This document shows, piece after piece, positions 1 to 8,570 of a stretch of 64,000 nt of DNA. The first letter of the stretch is position 1, and the number at the start of each line of letters is the position of its first letter. Under the pieces are notes generated by a model. It worked only from the letters and a program-made list of their open reading frames with translations, searched no databases and was not told the origin of the DNA. Position numbers and translations under genes: made by a program. Origin of the DNA: Peptostreptococcus sp. D1 (GTDB taxonomy: Bacteria; Bacillota; Clostridia; Peptostreptococcales; Peptostreptococcaceae); contig NZ_FONP01000009.1 of assembly GCF_900112955.1 (NCBI RefSeq), positions 31,404 through 95,403 on the forward strand, given 5' to 3'.

Positions 1-1
1 T

Positions 2-1243
2 AATATAAAGGGATTAATAGGTGGACGTAACATCAAAGCAAGAAAAACATTGAATAGAGCTATTACTCCTTATCAGCCTGGTTCTGCAATAAAACCTCTT
101 TCCGTATATACAGCTGCAATTGATACTCAAAAGGTTACTCAATCTACATTGATTTCCGATGTAAGAGGCGGCTACAGATTTAGTGAGAATAGAGCTGATA
201 ACCCAGAAACTACTACTCAAGGATATGGTTCAATGTCAATAAGACATGGTCTCGCATTATCATCAAATACAATAGCATATAAGGTTGGCGAATTACTCGG
301 ACCAACATATGACGATACAATTGATGTGATGATGGATTATCTGAGAAACTTTGGATTAACTACCATCTTGGATTTCAAGGAAGAAAATAAGGCAGGCTTA
401 CAGAGATCTGACCGTCACTTTAACTCATTAGTTCTTGGAGGTCTTACAAAGGGTGTTACTCCTTTACAAATGGCAGCAGCATTTGGAACTTTGGCAAATG
501 GTGGAGTATATGTTGAACCTGAAATATTCACTACAATAACTACTTACAACGGTGAAATGATAATAAAAAATACGCCTAAAACTCACAAGGTAGTAGATCC
601 AGAAGTGTCGTACGTGCTTACAGATATGCTCAAAGCGGTAATCACTGAAGGTATTGGTCAAAATGCGTCACTTTACTCTGGAATACCTGTAGCAGGCAAA
701 ACCGGCTCTACAAATAACTATTTGGACACTTGGTTTGTAGGATACACACCTTATTATGTAGGATCAACTTACATAGGTGACGATGCCGGTACAAAAAATG
801 AGGATGGAACTACTATGAAGAGAAGAGCAATTGAAGGTGGAGGCTCCATGTCAGCAGCAAAGCTATGGGGAAAAATAATGAACAAGGTTCACCAAAACTT
901 AGAATACAAGAATTTTGTCAAGCCTGACAAAGTTTATATGACTACTATTAACCCAATAGATGGTGGAAGATCGTCCTATGGTGTATTGGCAGCATTTATT
1001 GAAGGTACTTCGCCTGATAGATATAGTTATTATGTACAGCCTACAAGAAAAAGTACGACTCAAGGAGCAACAGATCAAACTGACTCTGGCTCAAGCTCTG
1101 GAACAGGCACAGGAACAGGTACTGGTACTGGAACTAGCTCAAGAGGCTCTGGATCATATGGGCAAGGCTATAATACTCAGCAAAACTACAACTCTCAGAG
1201 AAATTACAATCAAGGAACATATAACCAAGTAACAGGAAATTAA
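2..1243 (+). CDS. Class A penicillin-binding protein (PBP1A-type), 3' part
   Basis: C-terminal part of a bifunctional peptidoglycan glycosyltransferase/transpeptidase; the reading frame is open to the left edge, so the start and glycosyltransferase domain lie outside. The transpeptidase motifs are all visible: the active-site SxxK in PGSAIKPL, SxN in ALSSNTIAYK and KTG in GKTGSTNNYLDTWF. The domain cross-links cell-wall peptides on the outer face of the membrane. The last ~50 residues are low complexity, first Gly/Thr/Ser repeats and then Asn/Gln/Tyr-rich, typical of extracellular tails of Gram-positive PBP1 proteins. A terminator follows. Family assignment is secure; exact paralogue is not. 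Confidence 0.93.
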   Translation, partial: NIKGLIGGRNIKARKTLNRAITPYQPGSAIKPLSVYTAAIDTQKVTQSTLISDVRGGYRFSENRADNPETTTQGYGSMSIRHGLALSSNTIAYKVGELLGPTYDDTIDVMMDYLRNFGLTTILDFKEENKAGLQRSDRHFNSLVLGGLTKGVTPLQMAAAFGTLANGGVYVEPEIFTTITTYNGEMIIKNTPKTHKVVDPEVSYVLTDMLKAVITEGIGQNASLYSGIPVAGKTGSTNNYLDTWFVGYTPYYVGSTYIGDDAGTKNEDGTTMKRRAIEGGGSMSAAKLWGKIMNKVHQNLEYKNFVKPDKVYMTTINPIDGGRSSYGVLAAFIEGTSPDRYSYYVQPTRKSTTQGATDQTDSGSSSGTGTGTGTGTGTSSRGSGSYGQGYNTQQNYNSQRNYNQGTYNQVTGN

Positions 1244-1253
1244 TAATCAAACA

Positions 1254-1292
1254 AAGGGACTGATTCAAATTTGAGACAGTCCCTTATTTTTC
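1254..1292 (+). terminator. Intrinsic terminator after the PBP gene
   Basis: GGGACTG (1256-1262) pairs with CAGTCCC (1277-1283), extended by flanking A/T pairs, followed by a T-rich run. It lies 11 bases after the PBP stop codon. Confidence 0.85.
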
Positions 1293-1474
1293 GATTATTA
1301 ATTTCTATTTTTTTGAATAAAATAAATTTGAATAAAATAAAGCCATATATCTGTAAAAATAACTTTATTCATCTGCCATTCAAACCATCCACCATCATAC
1401 ATAGACATATTAGTATAGCCAGCATCATACATTACTAGGAAGGGAAAATATCATTTTCTCAAAATATTTAATGA

Positions 1475-3112
1475 TTATCTCCCACTTCTATTTGCAAATT
1501 CAATATTTAACTTATTTCCTTTTATTTTTCTATTTTTCATCTTCAATATTATTGTCTTTGCTTTGCTTTTATCTACATCAACAAAGGTATATTTATCATA
1601 AACATCTATATTACCTATATGCTTTCCTCTCACGCCTGTCTCACCTGCAATAGATCCAAGTATATCCTTAGCTTGAATTTTTTGGTTTCTACCTACATTT
1701 AAGAATAGCCTAGCCATATCCCTTGAGTTATTGAAATTTCTGGATTTTCCATTTGAAGTGCCTCTTCTTTCACCTCTACGATCAAAATATGATCTTTCTT
1801 CCTTAATTTCTTGCTTTTCCTCGTCTCCAATGCTGTTTTTGACTATTGCTGCACATAAATCAATAATTGAATAGTCTTCTTCATTTAAAAATTCTTCAAC
1901 CCATTGTAATTGCTTTGAAAATTTACCTTCTTCAAGAGTCTCCTTAACATCAGCAAAGAATTGGCTTACTTTCTTTTGCTCCACATCGTCAACAGTCGGA
2001 ATTGAATGCTTCAATATCTTCGACCTTGTATATCTCTCTATATCCTTTAATTTTCTCATTTCTCTTCCGAAAACAAAAGAAAATGCAATACCCTCTCTAC
2101 CAGCTCTGCCAGTTCTACCTATTCTGTGAACATAGTACTCTTCATCCTGTGGCAGCTCATAATTGATAACACACTCCACATCATCTATATCAATCCCTCT
2201 AGCAGCAACATCCGTAGCTACAAGAATATCTATTGTAGAAGACCTGAATTTATCCATAACTATATCTCTTTGTGCCTGCTTCATGTCACCATGAAGAGAA
2301 TCAGCCCCATAGCCTCTCGCTTGTAGATCTGAAACCAGCTCGTCTGCACCTTTTTTTGTGTTAGTAAATACCACAGATAGCTTTGGATTGTATACATCAA
2401 TTAATCTTGTTAGCACTTCTAAGCGATTCGAATTTCTTGTCTCTATATAGAATTGCTTGATATTGGATACTGTAAGCTCTTTTCTAACTACCTTTATATT
2501 GACAGGAGCCTTCTGATACTTAGCAGTCAAATCCAAAATTGATTTGGGCATAGTAGCTGAGAATAAAACTGTCTGTCTGTCTTCTGGGATATTGCTCAAT
2601 ATAGTCTCAATATCTTCTCTGAATCCCATGTCTAGCATTTCATCTGCCTCATCTAGAACTACTGTATTGACACATTGAACCTTTAAAGTTCTTCTATTGA
2701 TATGATCTATTACTCTTCCTGGTGTACCAACTACAACTTGTACTCCACCCTTTAATGCTTTAATCTGTCTATCTATTGGTTGACCACCATATATTGGCAA
2801 TGTCTTTATTCCAGTAGAATACTTAGCCAGCTTCCTTATTTCCTCTGATACCTGAATCGCGAGCTCCCTTGTAGGACAAAGTATTATCACCTGCAAGCGC
2901 CTATCTGAAGGATCTACCTTATTCAATAGGGGTATACCAAAAGCCGCAGTCTTACCTGTACCAGTTTGCGCTTGCCCTATTAAATCATGCCCCTCCAGAA
3001 ACACAGGAATGGCCTTTCCTTGAATTGGAGAAGGTTGCTCATACCCCAAAGCTTCTATCGCTTTTTTAATTCTTTCATTTATTTGTAGCTCATTAAAACT
3101 TGTTATTTCCAT
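1475..3112 (-). CDS. DEAD-box ATP-dependent RNA helicase
   Basis: A 545-residue cytoplasmic RNA helicase, probably for ribosome assembly or cold/RNA-decay functions. Helicase core motifs occur in order: Q motif region, AQTGTGKT (Walker A), PTRELA, TPGR, DEAD in VLDEADEMLDMG, SAT, and IGRTGRAGR. The last ~75 residues (from RLFLNVGRNQ) look like the DbpA/DeaD RNA-binding fold, which in DbpA recognises 23S rRNA; here it follows a charged linker. Length is between DbpA (~480) and DeaD (~630), so the exact orthologue is open. It is a single gene converging on the PBP gene; there are 230 bases between the two stops. Confidence 0.92.
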   Translation of the reverse strand: MEITSFNELQINERIKKAIEALGYEQPSPIQGKAIPVFLEGHDLIGQAQTGTGKTAAFGIPLLNKVDPSDRRLQVIILCPTRELAIQVSEEIRKLAKYSTGIKTLPIYGGQPIDRQIKALKGGVQVVVGTPGRVIDHINRRTLKVQCVNTVVLDEADEMLDMGFREDIETILSNIPEDRQTVLFSATMPKSILDLTAKYQKAPVNIKVVRKELTVSNIKQFYIETRNSNRLEVLTRLIDVYNPKLSVVFTNTKKGADELVSDLQARGYGADSLHGDMKQAQRDIVMDKFRSSTIDILVATDVAARGIDIDDVECVINYELPQDEEYYVHRIGRTGRAGREGIAFSFVFGREMRKLKDIERYTRSKILKHSIPTVDDVEQKKVSQFFADVKETLEEGKFSKQLQWVEEFLNEEDYSIIDLCAAIVKNSIGDEEKQEIKEERSYFDRRGERRGTSNGKSRNFNNSRDMARLFLNVGRNQKIQAKDILGSIAGETGVRGKHIGNIDVYDKYTFVDVDKSKAKTIILKMKNRKIKGNKLNIEFANRSGR

Positions 3113-3300
3113 AAATTTTCCTTTCTAAATATACATCCCTTTATTATACTTCTTATGAATATAAATTGCAAGTAATACAAAAATCACGATAGTAATATAT
3201 TTCATCAGATATATATCTTTTTACATTTTTATAAATGTATTTTTGTTCATCAGTCATATGCAAATATCTAATTTTTTTAAATTCCAAATATTTTTTGAAC

Positions 3301-3341
3301 AAAAAAGAGAGCTCCTACCTTTTGATACGAGAAGCTCTCTG
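3301..3341 (-). terminator. Intrinsic terminator of the ECF/ABC/MATE operon
   Basis: Inverted repeat AGAGAGCT (3306-3313) / AGCTCTCT (3333-3340); on the minus strand it is followed by a T run (3301-3306). It is the first hairpin after the last gene of the operon. Confidence 0.82.
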
Positions 3342-3389
3342 AAACGAAGGAAAATCATCTCCCTTTCAATTTTTTTGTATATACTACAT

Positions 3390-4745
3390 TTAATTATTTT
3401 TCATTGTTCGTAAGCTTTTAAATTCCTTTACAAGCATAAGTACAATTATTAAAGTTAATAAAGTGTCTATCGCAAACGAGCCGTAATAAATTGATCCTAT
3501 CCCGAAAAGTTTAGGTAAGATAATCATAAGCGGAATATACAAAAATACCTGTCTTCCAATACCAATCATCATAGCCGGTTTCGGCTTTTTAATAGCAGGG
3601 AAAAACGTCATTGCCGTAAGTACCAGACAAAGCATAGGAAGAATTAAAATGATAACCCGAAAATAATTCAAATTTGTTATACTAAATTCCCCTGTAGGAA
3701 GCATTAAATGAAGTACAAACTCCGGTGCAATTATTGATATAAGCCACATCGGAAGTATAAGTACAAAGGCAACGGCTGAAAATAGCTTGTAAAATCCGAT
3801 TACTCTGTCCATTTTTCTTGCCCCGTAATTAATTCCGACAGCAGGCTGTAAGGCTCTCATAAGACCGTAAATCGGTGTCATTAAAAGGTTTAAAATTCTA
3901 AATACCATTCCATAGAATGATACATCCGATGTAGTTCCGAATGTATTTAGAGCTTTTAGAATAATTATCCCCTGAATAACTGTCATAATGGTCATAATAA
4001 ATGATGGCATACCGATATTTACAATTTCTTTAATAATACTCTTATCAAAATATATTTTCATTTCATCGGTTTCAAAGCTCGCTTTTTTTCTTTTGCAATA
4101 GATGAAAAATAACAAGCAGTAAACAAACATTGCAACATTAGTTCCCCAAGCTGCACCCCTAACTCCCATATTTAAAGCGGCCATAAAGAGATAATTAAAT
4201 ACAATATTAACAACCATTCCTATACCCATCATAATTGCCGCTGTTTTCATCTTCCCTTCTGCTCTGACAATCATATTATATGCAAGACCACCTATCCAGA
4301 ATATAGCTCCGAAAAGAGTTACACTGTAGTATTCTCTTGCATAAGCTAAGTTATCTCCTCTTGCTCCGATTAAATTAAGCAAGGGATTCATAAATAAAAA
4401 TCCAAATATCACAGTGGATATACTCAAAAGTACAATAAGGGTGTTAGTGTTTCCCAATATCCTTTTTTGTACTTCTTTGTTATTTTCTCCTATCAAAATA
4501 CTAAGATAAGAGCCTGCTCCAGTTCCGGCTAAAGACCCCAAGCCAAGAGCTATCTGAGTTAAGGGATAAACTATAGATACTCCAGCAAGAGCTTCTTCTC
4601 CGACAAGTCTTCCTACAAATACCGCATCAAGGACGGTATTTAGCCCGTATAAAAACATAGCAATAACCGCAGGAAGAGAAAGCTTAAGACAAGTTTTCAA
4701 CATTTTATCATTAAGTATCATCGTCTTCTCTTTTGTTGCTTCCAT
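3390..4745 (-). CDS. MATE-family multidrug/metabolite exporter
   Basis: A 451-residue integral membrane protein with about 12 hydrophobic segments in two similar halves (each starts with a pattern like LSLPAVIAMFLYGLNTVLDAVFVG), typical of Na+ or H+ coupled MATE antiporters. It is the last gene of the minus-strand operon, 12 bases after the methyltransferase gene. An AAGGAG site lies 15 bases before the ATG, a long spacing, so coupling to the upstream gene may matter. In this context it may export a small molecule linked to the ECF/ABC import system, but the substrate cannot be read from sequence. Confidence 0.88.
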   Translation of the reverse strand: MEATKEKTMILNDKMLKTCLKLSLPAVIAMFLYGLNTVLDAVFVGRLVGEEALAGVSIVYPLTQIALGLGSLAGTGAGSYLSILIGENNKEVQKRILGNTNTLIVLLSISTVIFGFLFMNPLLNLIGARGDNLAYAREYYSVTLFGAIFWIGGLAYNMIVRAEGKMKTAAIMMGIGMVVNIVFNYLFMAALNMGVRGAAWGTNVAMFVYCLLFFIYCKRKKASFETDEMKIYFDKSIIKEIVNIGMPSFIMTIMTVIQGIIILKALNTFGTTSDVSFYGMVFRILNLLMTPIYGLMRALQPAVGINYGARKMDRVIGFYKLFSAVAFVLILPMWLISIIAPEFVLHLMLPTGEFSITNLNYFRVIILILPMLCLVLTAMTFFPAIKKPKPAMMIGIGRQVFLYIPLMIILPKLFGIGSIYYGSFAIDTLLTLIIVLMLVKEFKSLRTMKNN

Positions 4746-4757
4746 ATTTACTAATTA

Positions 4758-5828
4758 TCACTCCTTCACAATTTTTTGAAGAATATCCACATCAAGATGT
4801 CCTCCTGAAGATATAACAGACATCTTTTCTAACGAAACAAATCCCGCTTTTATGGCTGAATCCTTTACCATGTCCTTAGTTACTTCCAAATACATATCCT
4901 TCATTCTATATATAAACCATGAAACTACCATATCCCAAGGCTCACTGTAATCTTTGTCTATTCCGTCAGCTATGCACACAAATATTCCATTAGGATTTAA
5001 TGCCTGATAAATTTTTCCCATAAAATCATCTAAACAGTGCTTTGCAGCATATATTGAGCTTGAAGAAAAAATAACATCATATCCGCTTCCTATATCATCC
5101 TTTGTAAAATCTCCCGTTATAAGCTTAGCGCGTTCTTTCATTTCGGTTAGTTCAATGGATCTACCTATAATATCTCCCATAGACGACAAATCATATAAGG
5201 TAAGCTCTATATCAGAATGCTCTTTTGAAAAAGCAAGTGAATACATCCCTGCCCCACAACCCAAATCAAGGAGTGTTTTTCCTTTGTTTATTTTAAATAC
5301 TCTTGATAAAAGCCATTTCATTTGTTTTAGATTATATCCGGATTGAATAGTTCTAAATGTATTTTCCATTTTAGAAAAATCTATTTGATCATCTTCTGTA
5401 TAAGCTACCCTGTCTTCTACCTTTTCATCGTTTTGGAATTTATAGCTTTTATTATCTAAATTTATTTCCAACAAAGAAGAAATATCCTCTTGAAAAACTC
5501 CACCCAAATCAGTTCCGAAAGACGCCAAAACACTTCCTGCATAATCTTCACTACTTTTAACCAAATACTTATTTGTATCCGATGTGTTTTTATATTTCTC
5601 TTTTTCTTTTTCAACATACTTTAATGCTCTTAAAGTCTGTAAAAAAATTTCGGTATTTTTTTTATTCCAGTTTTTTACTTTTGCCAGCTCATCACTTGTT
5701 TTAGGCTCTTTAAGTTCTTCAAATACACCCAAACGAAGTGAATTGACTAAAGTTTTTACTCCTATAACATAATAGGGCATTTCAAAAATTTTCATTAGAA
5801 AAGCATCAGGACTGTATATTTCATTCAT
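4758..5828 (-). CDS. SAM-dependent methyltransferase with N-terminal winged-helix dimerisation region
   Basis: A 356-residue class I methyltransferase. Residues ~25-75 form a winged-helix-like region (SDELAKVKNWNKKNTEIFLQ) as in small-molecule O-methyltransferases; the SAM-binding motif I is LLDLGCGAGMYSLA at ~185-200, with the acidic motif II in TLYDLS. Substrate unknown. AGGAGG stands 7 bases before the ATG. The gene sits between the ECF ATPase and the MATE exporter, suggesting it modifies the molecule being transported or exported. It could instead be a detoxification enzyme. Confidence 0.8.
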   Translation of the reverse strand: MNEIYSPDAFLMKIFEMPYYVIGVKTLVNSLRLGVFEELKEPKTSDELAKVKNWNKKNTEIFLQTLRALKYVEKEKEKYKNTSDTNKYLVKSSEDYAGSVLASFGTDLGGVFQEDISSLLEINLDNKSYKFQNDEKVEDRVAYTEDDQIDFSKMENTFRTIQSGYNLKQMKWLLSRVFKINKGKTLLDLGCGAGMYSLAFSKEHSDIELTLYDLSSMGDIIGRSIELTEMKERAKLITGDFTKDDIGSGYDVIFSSSSIYAAKHCLDDFMGKIYQALNPNGIFVCIADGIDKDYSEPWDMVVSWFIYRMKDMYLEVTKDMVKDSAIKAGFVSLEKMSVISSGGHLDVDILQKIVKE

Positions 5829-5872
5829 AAAATTTCCTCCTATCTGTATAAATAGATTTATATATCAAATTT

Positions 5873-7246
5873 TTAATAAATACGAACAACATAATCGGCA
5901 GTTGTATTTAAAAACTCCGTATCATGTGAAACAATAAATATGATGTTATCCTCTCTTCTATTTTGACGAATTAAATGGGAGATTTTTATCATATTTGCGT
6001 AATCCATTCCACTTGTCGGCTCATCAAAAAATACAAGCTCGGAATTCTTAGCAAGTACCGAAGCGATTGCCACTCTTTGCTTTTGCCCTCCTGACAGGCT
6101 CATTGGATGACAGTCTTTAAATTCATACAAGCCAAGTCCTTTTAAGATATTCTCTAGCTTGTCTTTTTCGATGTTTTTTATTCCTAGTCCAACTTCATCT
6201 ATTACAGAATCTGTAAAAAGCTGATGATTCACATCCTGCATTACAAGAGCTGAAAGCTTAAGCCTATCTTTTTTAGAAAGCTTGCTCCCATTTAAATAAA
6301 TTTCCTCTTTGGATAATTTTTCAACTCCTATAAGGCATCTGAGGAAAGTGGATTTACCAAGTCCGTTTGTGCCGATAATTCCATATATTTTGCCTGTTTC
6401 AAATATCATATTTTTCAGATATATTTTTTTATCTGTTCCTTTAAAATTAAATTCCATACTTTTAATCTCGAGGCTTCCCTTATTCGGATTTTCAGGAACT
6501 CTAAGCTTCGTTTTAATTTTATCTCTCAAGCCTAAAGCATTTAACTCCTCTACAGATAATTTTTTGAAATCGTCTATTTTATACCTTCCTTGTATTTTTC
6601 CATTTTCAACTAAAAATACCTGATCTGCAATATCCATAAGATAAAATATTCTGTGTTCCGAAACAATTAATGTTATTCCTTTCTTTTTAAGCTTTATAAG
6701 CATTTCCCTTACAATTTCAATATTTTTTTCATCAAGATTTGATGACGGCTCATCCAACACGATTACATTGGTACCTGCAATAAAGCTTGCAGCAATGCAA
6801 AGAATCTGTTTTTCTCCACCTGAAAGCTTAAAAATATCCCTATTTAAAAGATGCTCTATAGGGAATACCTTAAGCATTTCTGCAAGCCTTTCATCCATTT
6901 CACTCCTTGACAGTCCGATATTTTCCAAATAAAATAAGAGCTCAATTGTTGTATTCACATTAAAAAAATGGGTTTTAGGATTTTGAAAAACGCTTGATAC
7001 CAGCATAGATACCTCATAAAGCTCAAGAGCTTTAATTTCTTTACCGTCTACCATAAGCTCACCATTTAATACCGCTCCATCATATCTTGTGGATAATCCG
7101 TTAACGGAATTAATAATTGAGGATTTTCCACTGCCACTCTTTCCTGTAAGCAATATACATTCCCCTCTTTTAACAGTCATGGAAATATCCTTTAATATAT
7201 TTTCATCTTGTTTATAGGAGAGATTTAAATTTTTAATTTCTACCAT
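5873..7246 (-). CDS. ECF transporter ATPase, fused A1-A2 (two ABC domains)
   Basis: Energises an energy-coupling-factor importer. Two complete ABC ATPase domains are fused in one chain: domain 1 has TGKSGSGKSS (Walker A), LSGGEKQILCIA (signature) and VIVLDEPSSNLD (Walker B); domain 2 has GTNGLGKST, LSGGQKQRVAIA and LVFFDEPTSGMD. In most Firmicutes EcfA1 and EcfA2 are separate, whereas CbiO-like fusions of this size (~460 aa) are common with dedicated substrate modules. I chose the second ATG (7246) because AGGAGG ends 6 bases before it and touches the first ATG. It overlaps the EcfT gene by 7 bases. Confidence 0.9.
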   Translation of the reverse strand: MVEIKNLNLSYKQDENILKDISMTVKRGECILLTGKSGSGKSSIINSVNGLSTRYDGAVLNGELMVDGKEIKALELYEVSMLVSSVFQNPKTHFFNVNTTIELLFYLENIGLSRSEMDERLAEMLKVFPIEHLLNRDIFKLSGGEKQILCIAASFIAGTNVIVLDEPSSNLDEKNIEIVREMLIKLKKKGITLIVSEHRIFYLMDIADQVFLVENGKIQGRYKIDDFKKLSVEELNALGLRDKIKTKLRVPENPNKGSLEIKSMEFNFKGTDKKIYLKNMIFETGKIYGIIGTNGLGKSTFLRCLIGVEKLSKEEIYLNGSKLSKKDRLKLSALVMQDVNHQLFTDSVIDEVGLGIKNIEKDKLENILKGLGLYEFKDCHPMSLSGGQKQRVAIASVLAKNSELVFFDEPTSGMDYANMIKISHLIRQNRREDNIIFIVSHDTEFLNTTADYVVRIY

Positions 7247-7926
7247 AACCATCCTCCTATCACTATTACTAAAATTAAAGCTGCATAAACAAAATCAACA
7301 GCTCTCAGTCTTACAGAGATATATCTGATTTTCTTAATAGGATTTTCAATACATTTTGTCTCCGCCGCTTTTGAAATATCATCTGCAATATTTGACGAAA
7401 TGACAAGAAGAGGTACGATTATATATTCCATATAAGAAACAGGATTTTTAAAAGAAATACCCCTTATCTTCATCGCCAACCTTATATTGTATTTTTCTTC
7501 CTTAAACGATGGAAAAAAGCGAAACATCACCGCAATGGGTATGGATATTCCTCTCGGAAGCCTTACCTTATCCATAGACGATATAACGCTTCCTACATCT
7601 GATGTTTTAATCATAAATTTCCCCGACAGATAGGGAAGGTAAAACATTTTAGCTACAATAAAGAGCATAAAGAACATTTTTATCATAATATGGCTGTCCT
7701 CAATCATATTGAGTTTAGGCAATAAGGAAAATATGCCAAAAAAGAACACTCCTTTTATTGCATCTACTTTAAAACCATTTTTATAGAAAAGAAAGGAAAT
7801 GAGCAAAACAATTCCTATTTCAAAGTAAAATTCTATATGATGAAGTACAGTCAGCCCAACCAGAAATGTTATCAAAAATTTTGTGATAGGATTGGGATTA
7901 TATGTGCTATCCAAAGAAGCGAGCAT
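7240..7926 (-). CDS. ECF transporter transmembrane (T) component
   Basis: EcfT/CbiQ-like, 228 residues with about five membrane segments. It carries the A-x-x-x-R-G type coupling region seen in T components (LAMKIRGISF at ~140-150), which docks on the ATPases. It starts in a TAATG overlap with the stop of the S component and ends overlapping the ATPase gene, so the three are translationally coupled as one dedicated ECF (group I-like) importer. Confidence 0.87.
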   Translation of the reverse strand: MLASLDSTYNPNPITKFLITFLVGLTVLHHIEFYFEIGIVLLISFLFYKNGFKVDAIKGVFFFGIFSLLPKLNMIEDSHIMIKMFFMLFIVAKMFYLPYLSGKFMIKTSDVGSVISSMDKVRLPRGISIPIAVMFRFFPSFKEEKYNIRLAMKIRGISFKNPVSYMEYIIVPLLVISSNIADDISKAAETKCIENPIKKIRYISVRLRAVDFVYAALILVIVIGGWLW

Positions 7927-8510
7927 TATATTATACCCGCTTTTTCAAAGTGCTTTTTAAGGAAAGCTTTTCCAATGTATGCTCCAATAACTCCACCTAC
8001 AATTGCACCTGCATATACAAGTGCCATATTAGGATAGGTAACTAGCTTTTCAAGCCCTGCTGTAAATTCCTTTCCCATCATTCTCATACACATTTCAAGA
8101 TATCTTTCCTTTACTAATAGCAGCTGCATTAGAGACCCGCAAATCCATGTGTTAAATACGGCGAATGAAATCATATTATACTTAAATGATTTGTAATCTC
8201 CCGCCTTTCTTATCAGCTCTGCAATCATCATTATGATTAAAGCATGAACAGGTAGTACATAAGTATGTCCCATTGAAAACATAATAAGCGGAGATATCAT
8301 ACCAAGTATAAATAAGCCCCAAGGTTTTTGAACCTTTGCCATAAAAAGCATGATAATAACACCAGTAACTATTCCCAAAGCTGTAGGATATACCAAAAAT
8401 AAAATAGGAATCATACCGATCATTCCAACGGCGAACATCACTACAAAATATATAACGGTAAATACACCGATAGTTACCAAATCCTTTATCTTCAGTTTAT
8501 TTGTATTCAT
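7926..8510 (-). CDS. ECF transporter substrate-binding (S) component, MptD/Trep_Strep family
   Basis: A 194-residue membrane protein with about six hydrophobic segments and no ATPase motif, of the kind annotated as MptD-family or Trep_Strep ECF S component. It should determine substrate specificity of the adjacent T and A subunits. It opens with a good AAAGGAGG site. The ligand of this S family is not established as far as I know; the neighbouring IrtAB/YbtPQ-like exporters suggest a chelator or modified metabolite. The family call is from overall sequence character and context. Confidence 0.8.
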   Translation of the reverse strand: MNTNKLKIKDLVTIGVFTVIYFVVMFAVGMIGMIPILFLVYPTALGIVTGVIIMLFMAKVQKPWGLFILGMISPLIMFSMGHTYVLPVHALIIMMIAELIRKAGDYKSFKYNMISFAVFNTWICGSLMQLLLVKERYLEMCMRMMGKEFTAGLEKLVTYPNMALVYAGAIVGGVIGAYIGKAFLKKHFEKAGII

Positions 8511-8570
8511 AAGTTTTTACCTCCTTTATATTCCCCCAAGTCATCACTTTACTACATTTAAATTTTTATA

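Noticed and set aside
960..1232. 90-codon ORF inside the PBP gene in another frame
   Set aside because: Produced by the repetitive Gly-Thr coding DNA; the PBP frame is clearly the real one.
6309..6623. Plus-strand ORF of 104 codons opposite the ECF ATPase
   Set aside because: Antisense shadow of a well-conserved ABC domain; no ribosome-binding site.
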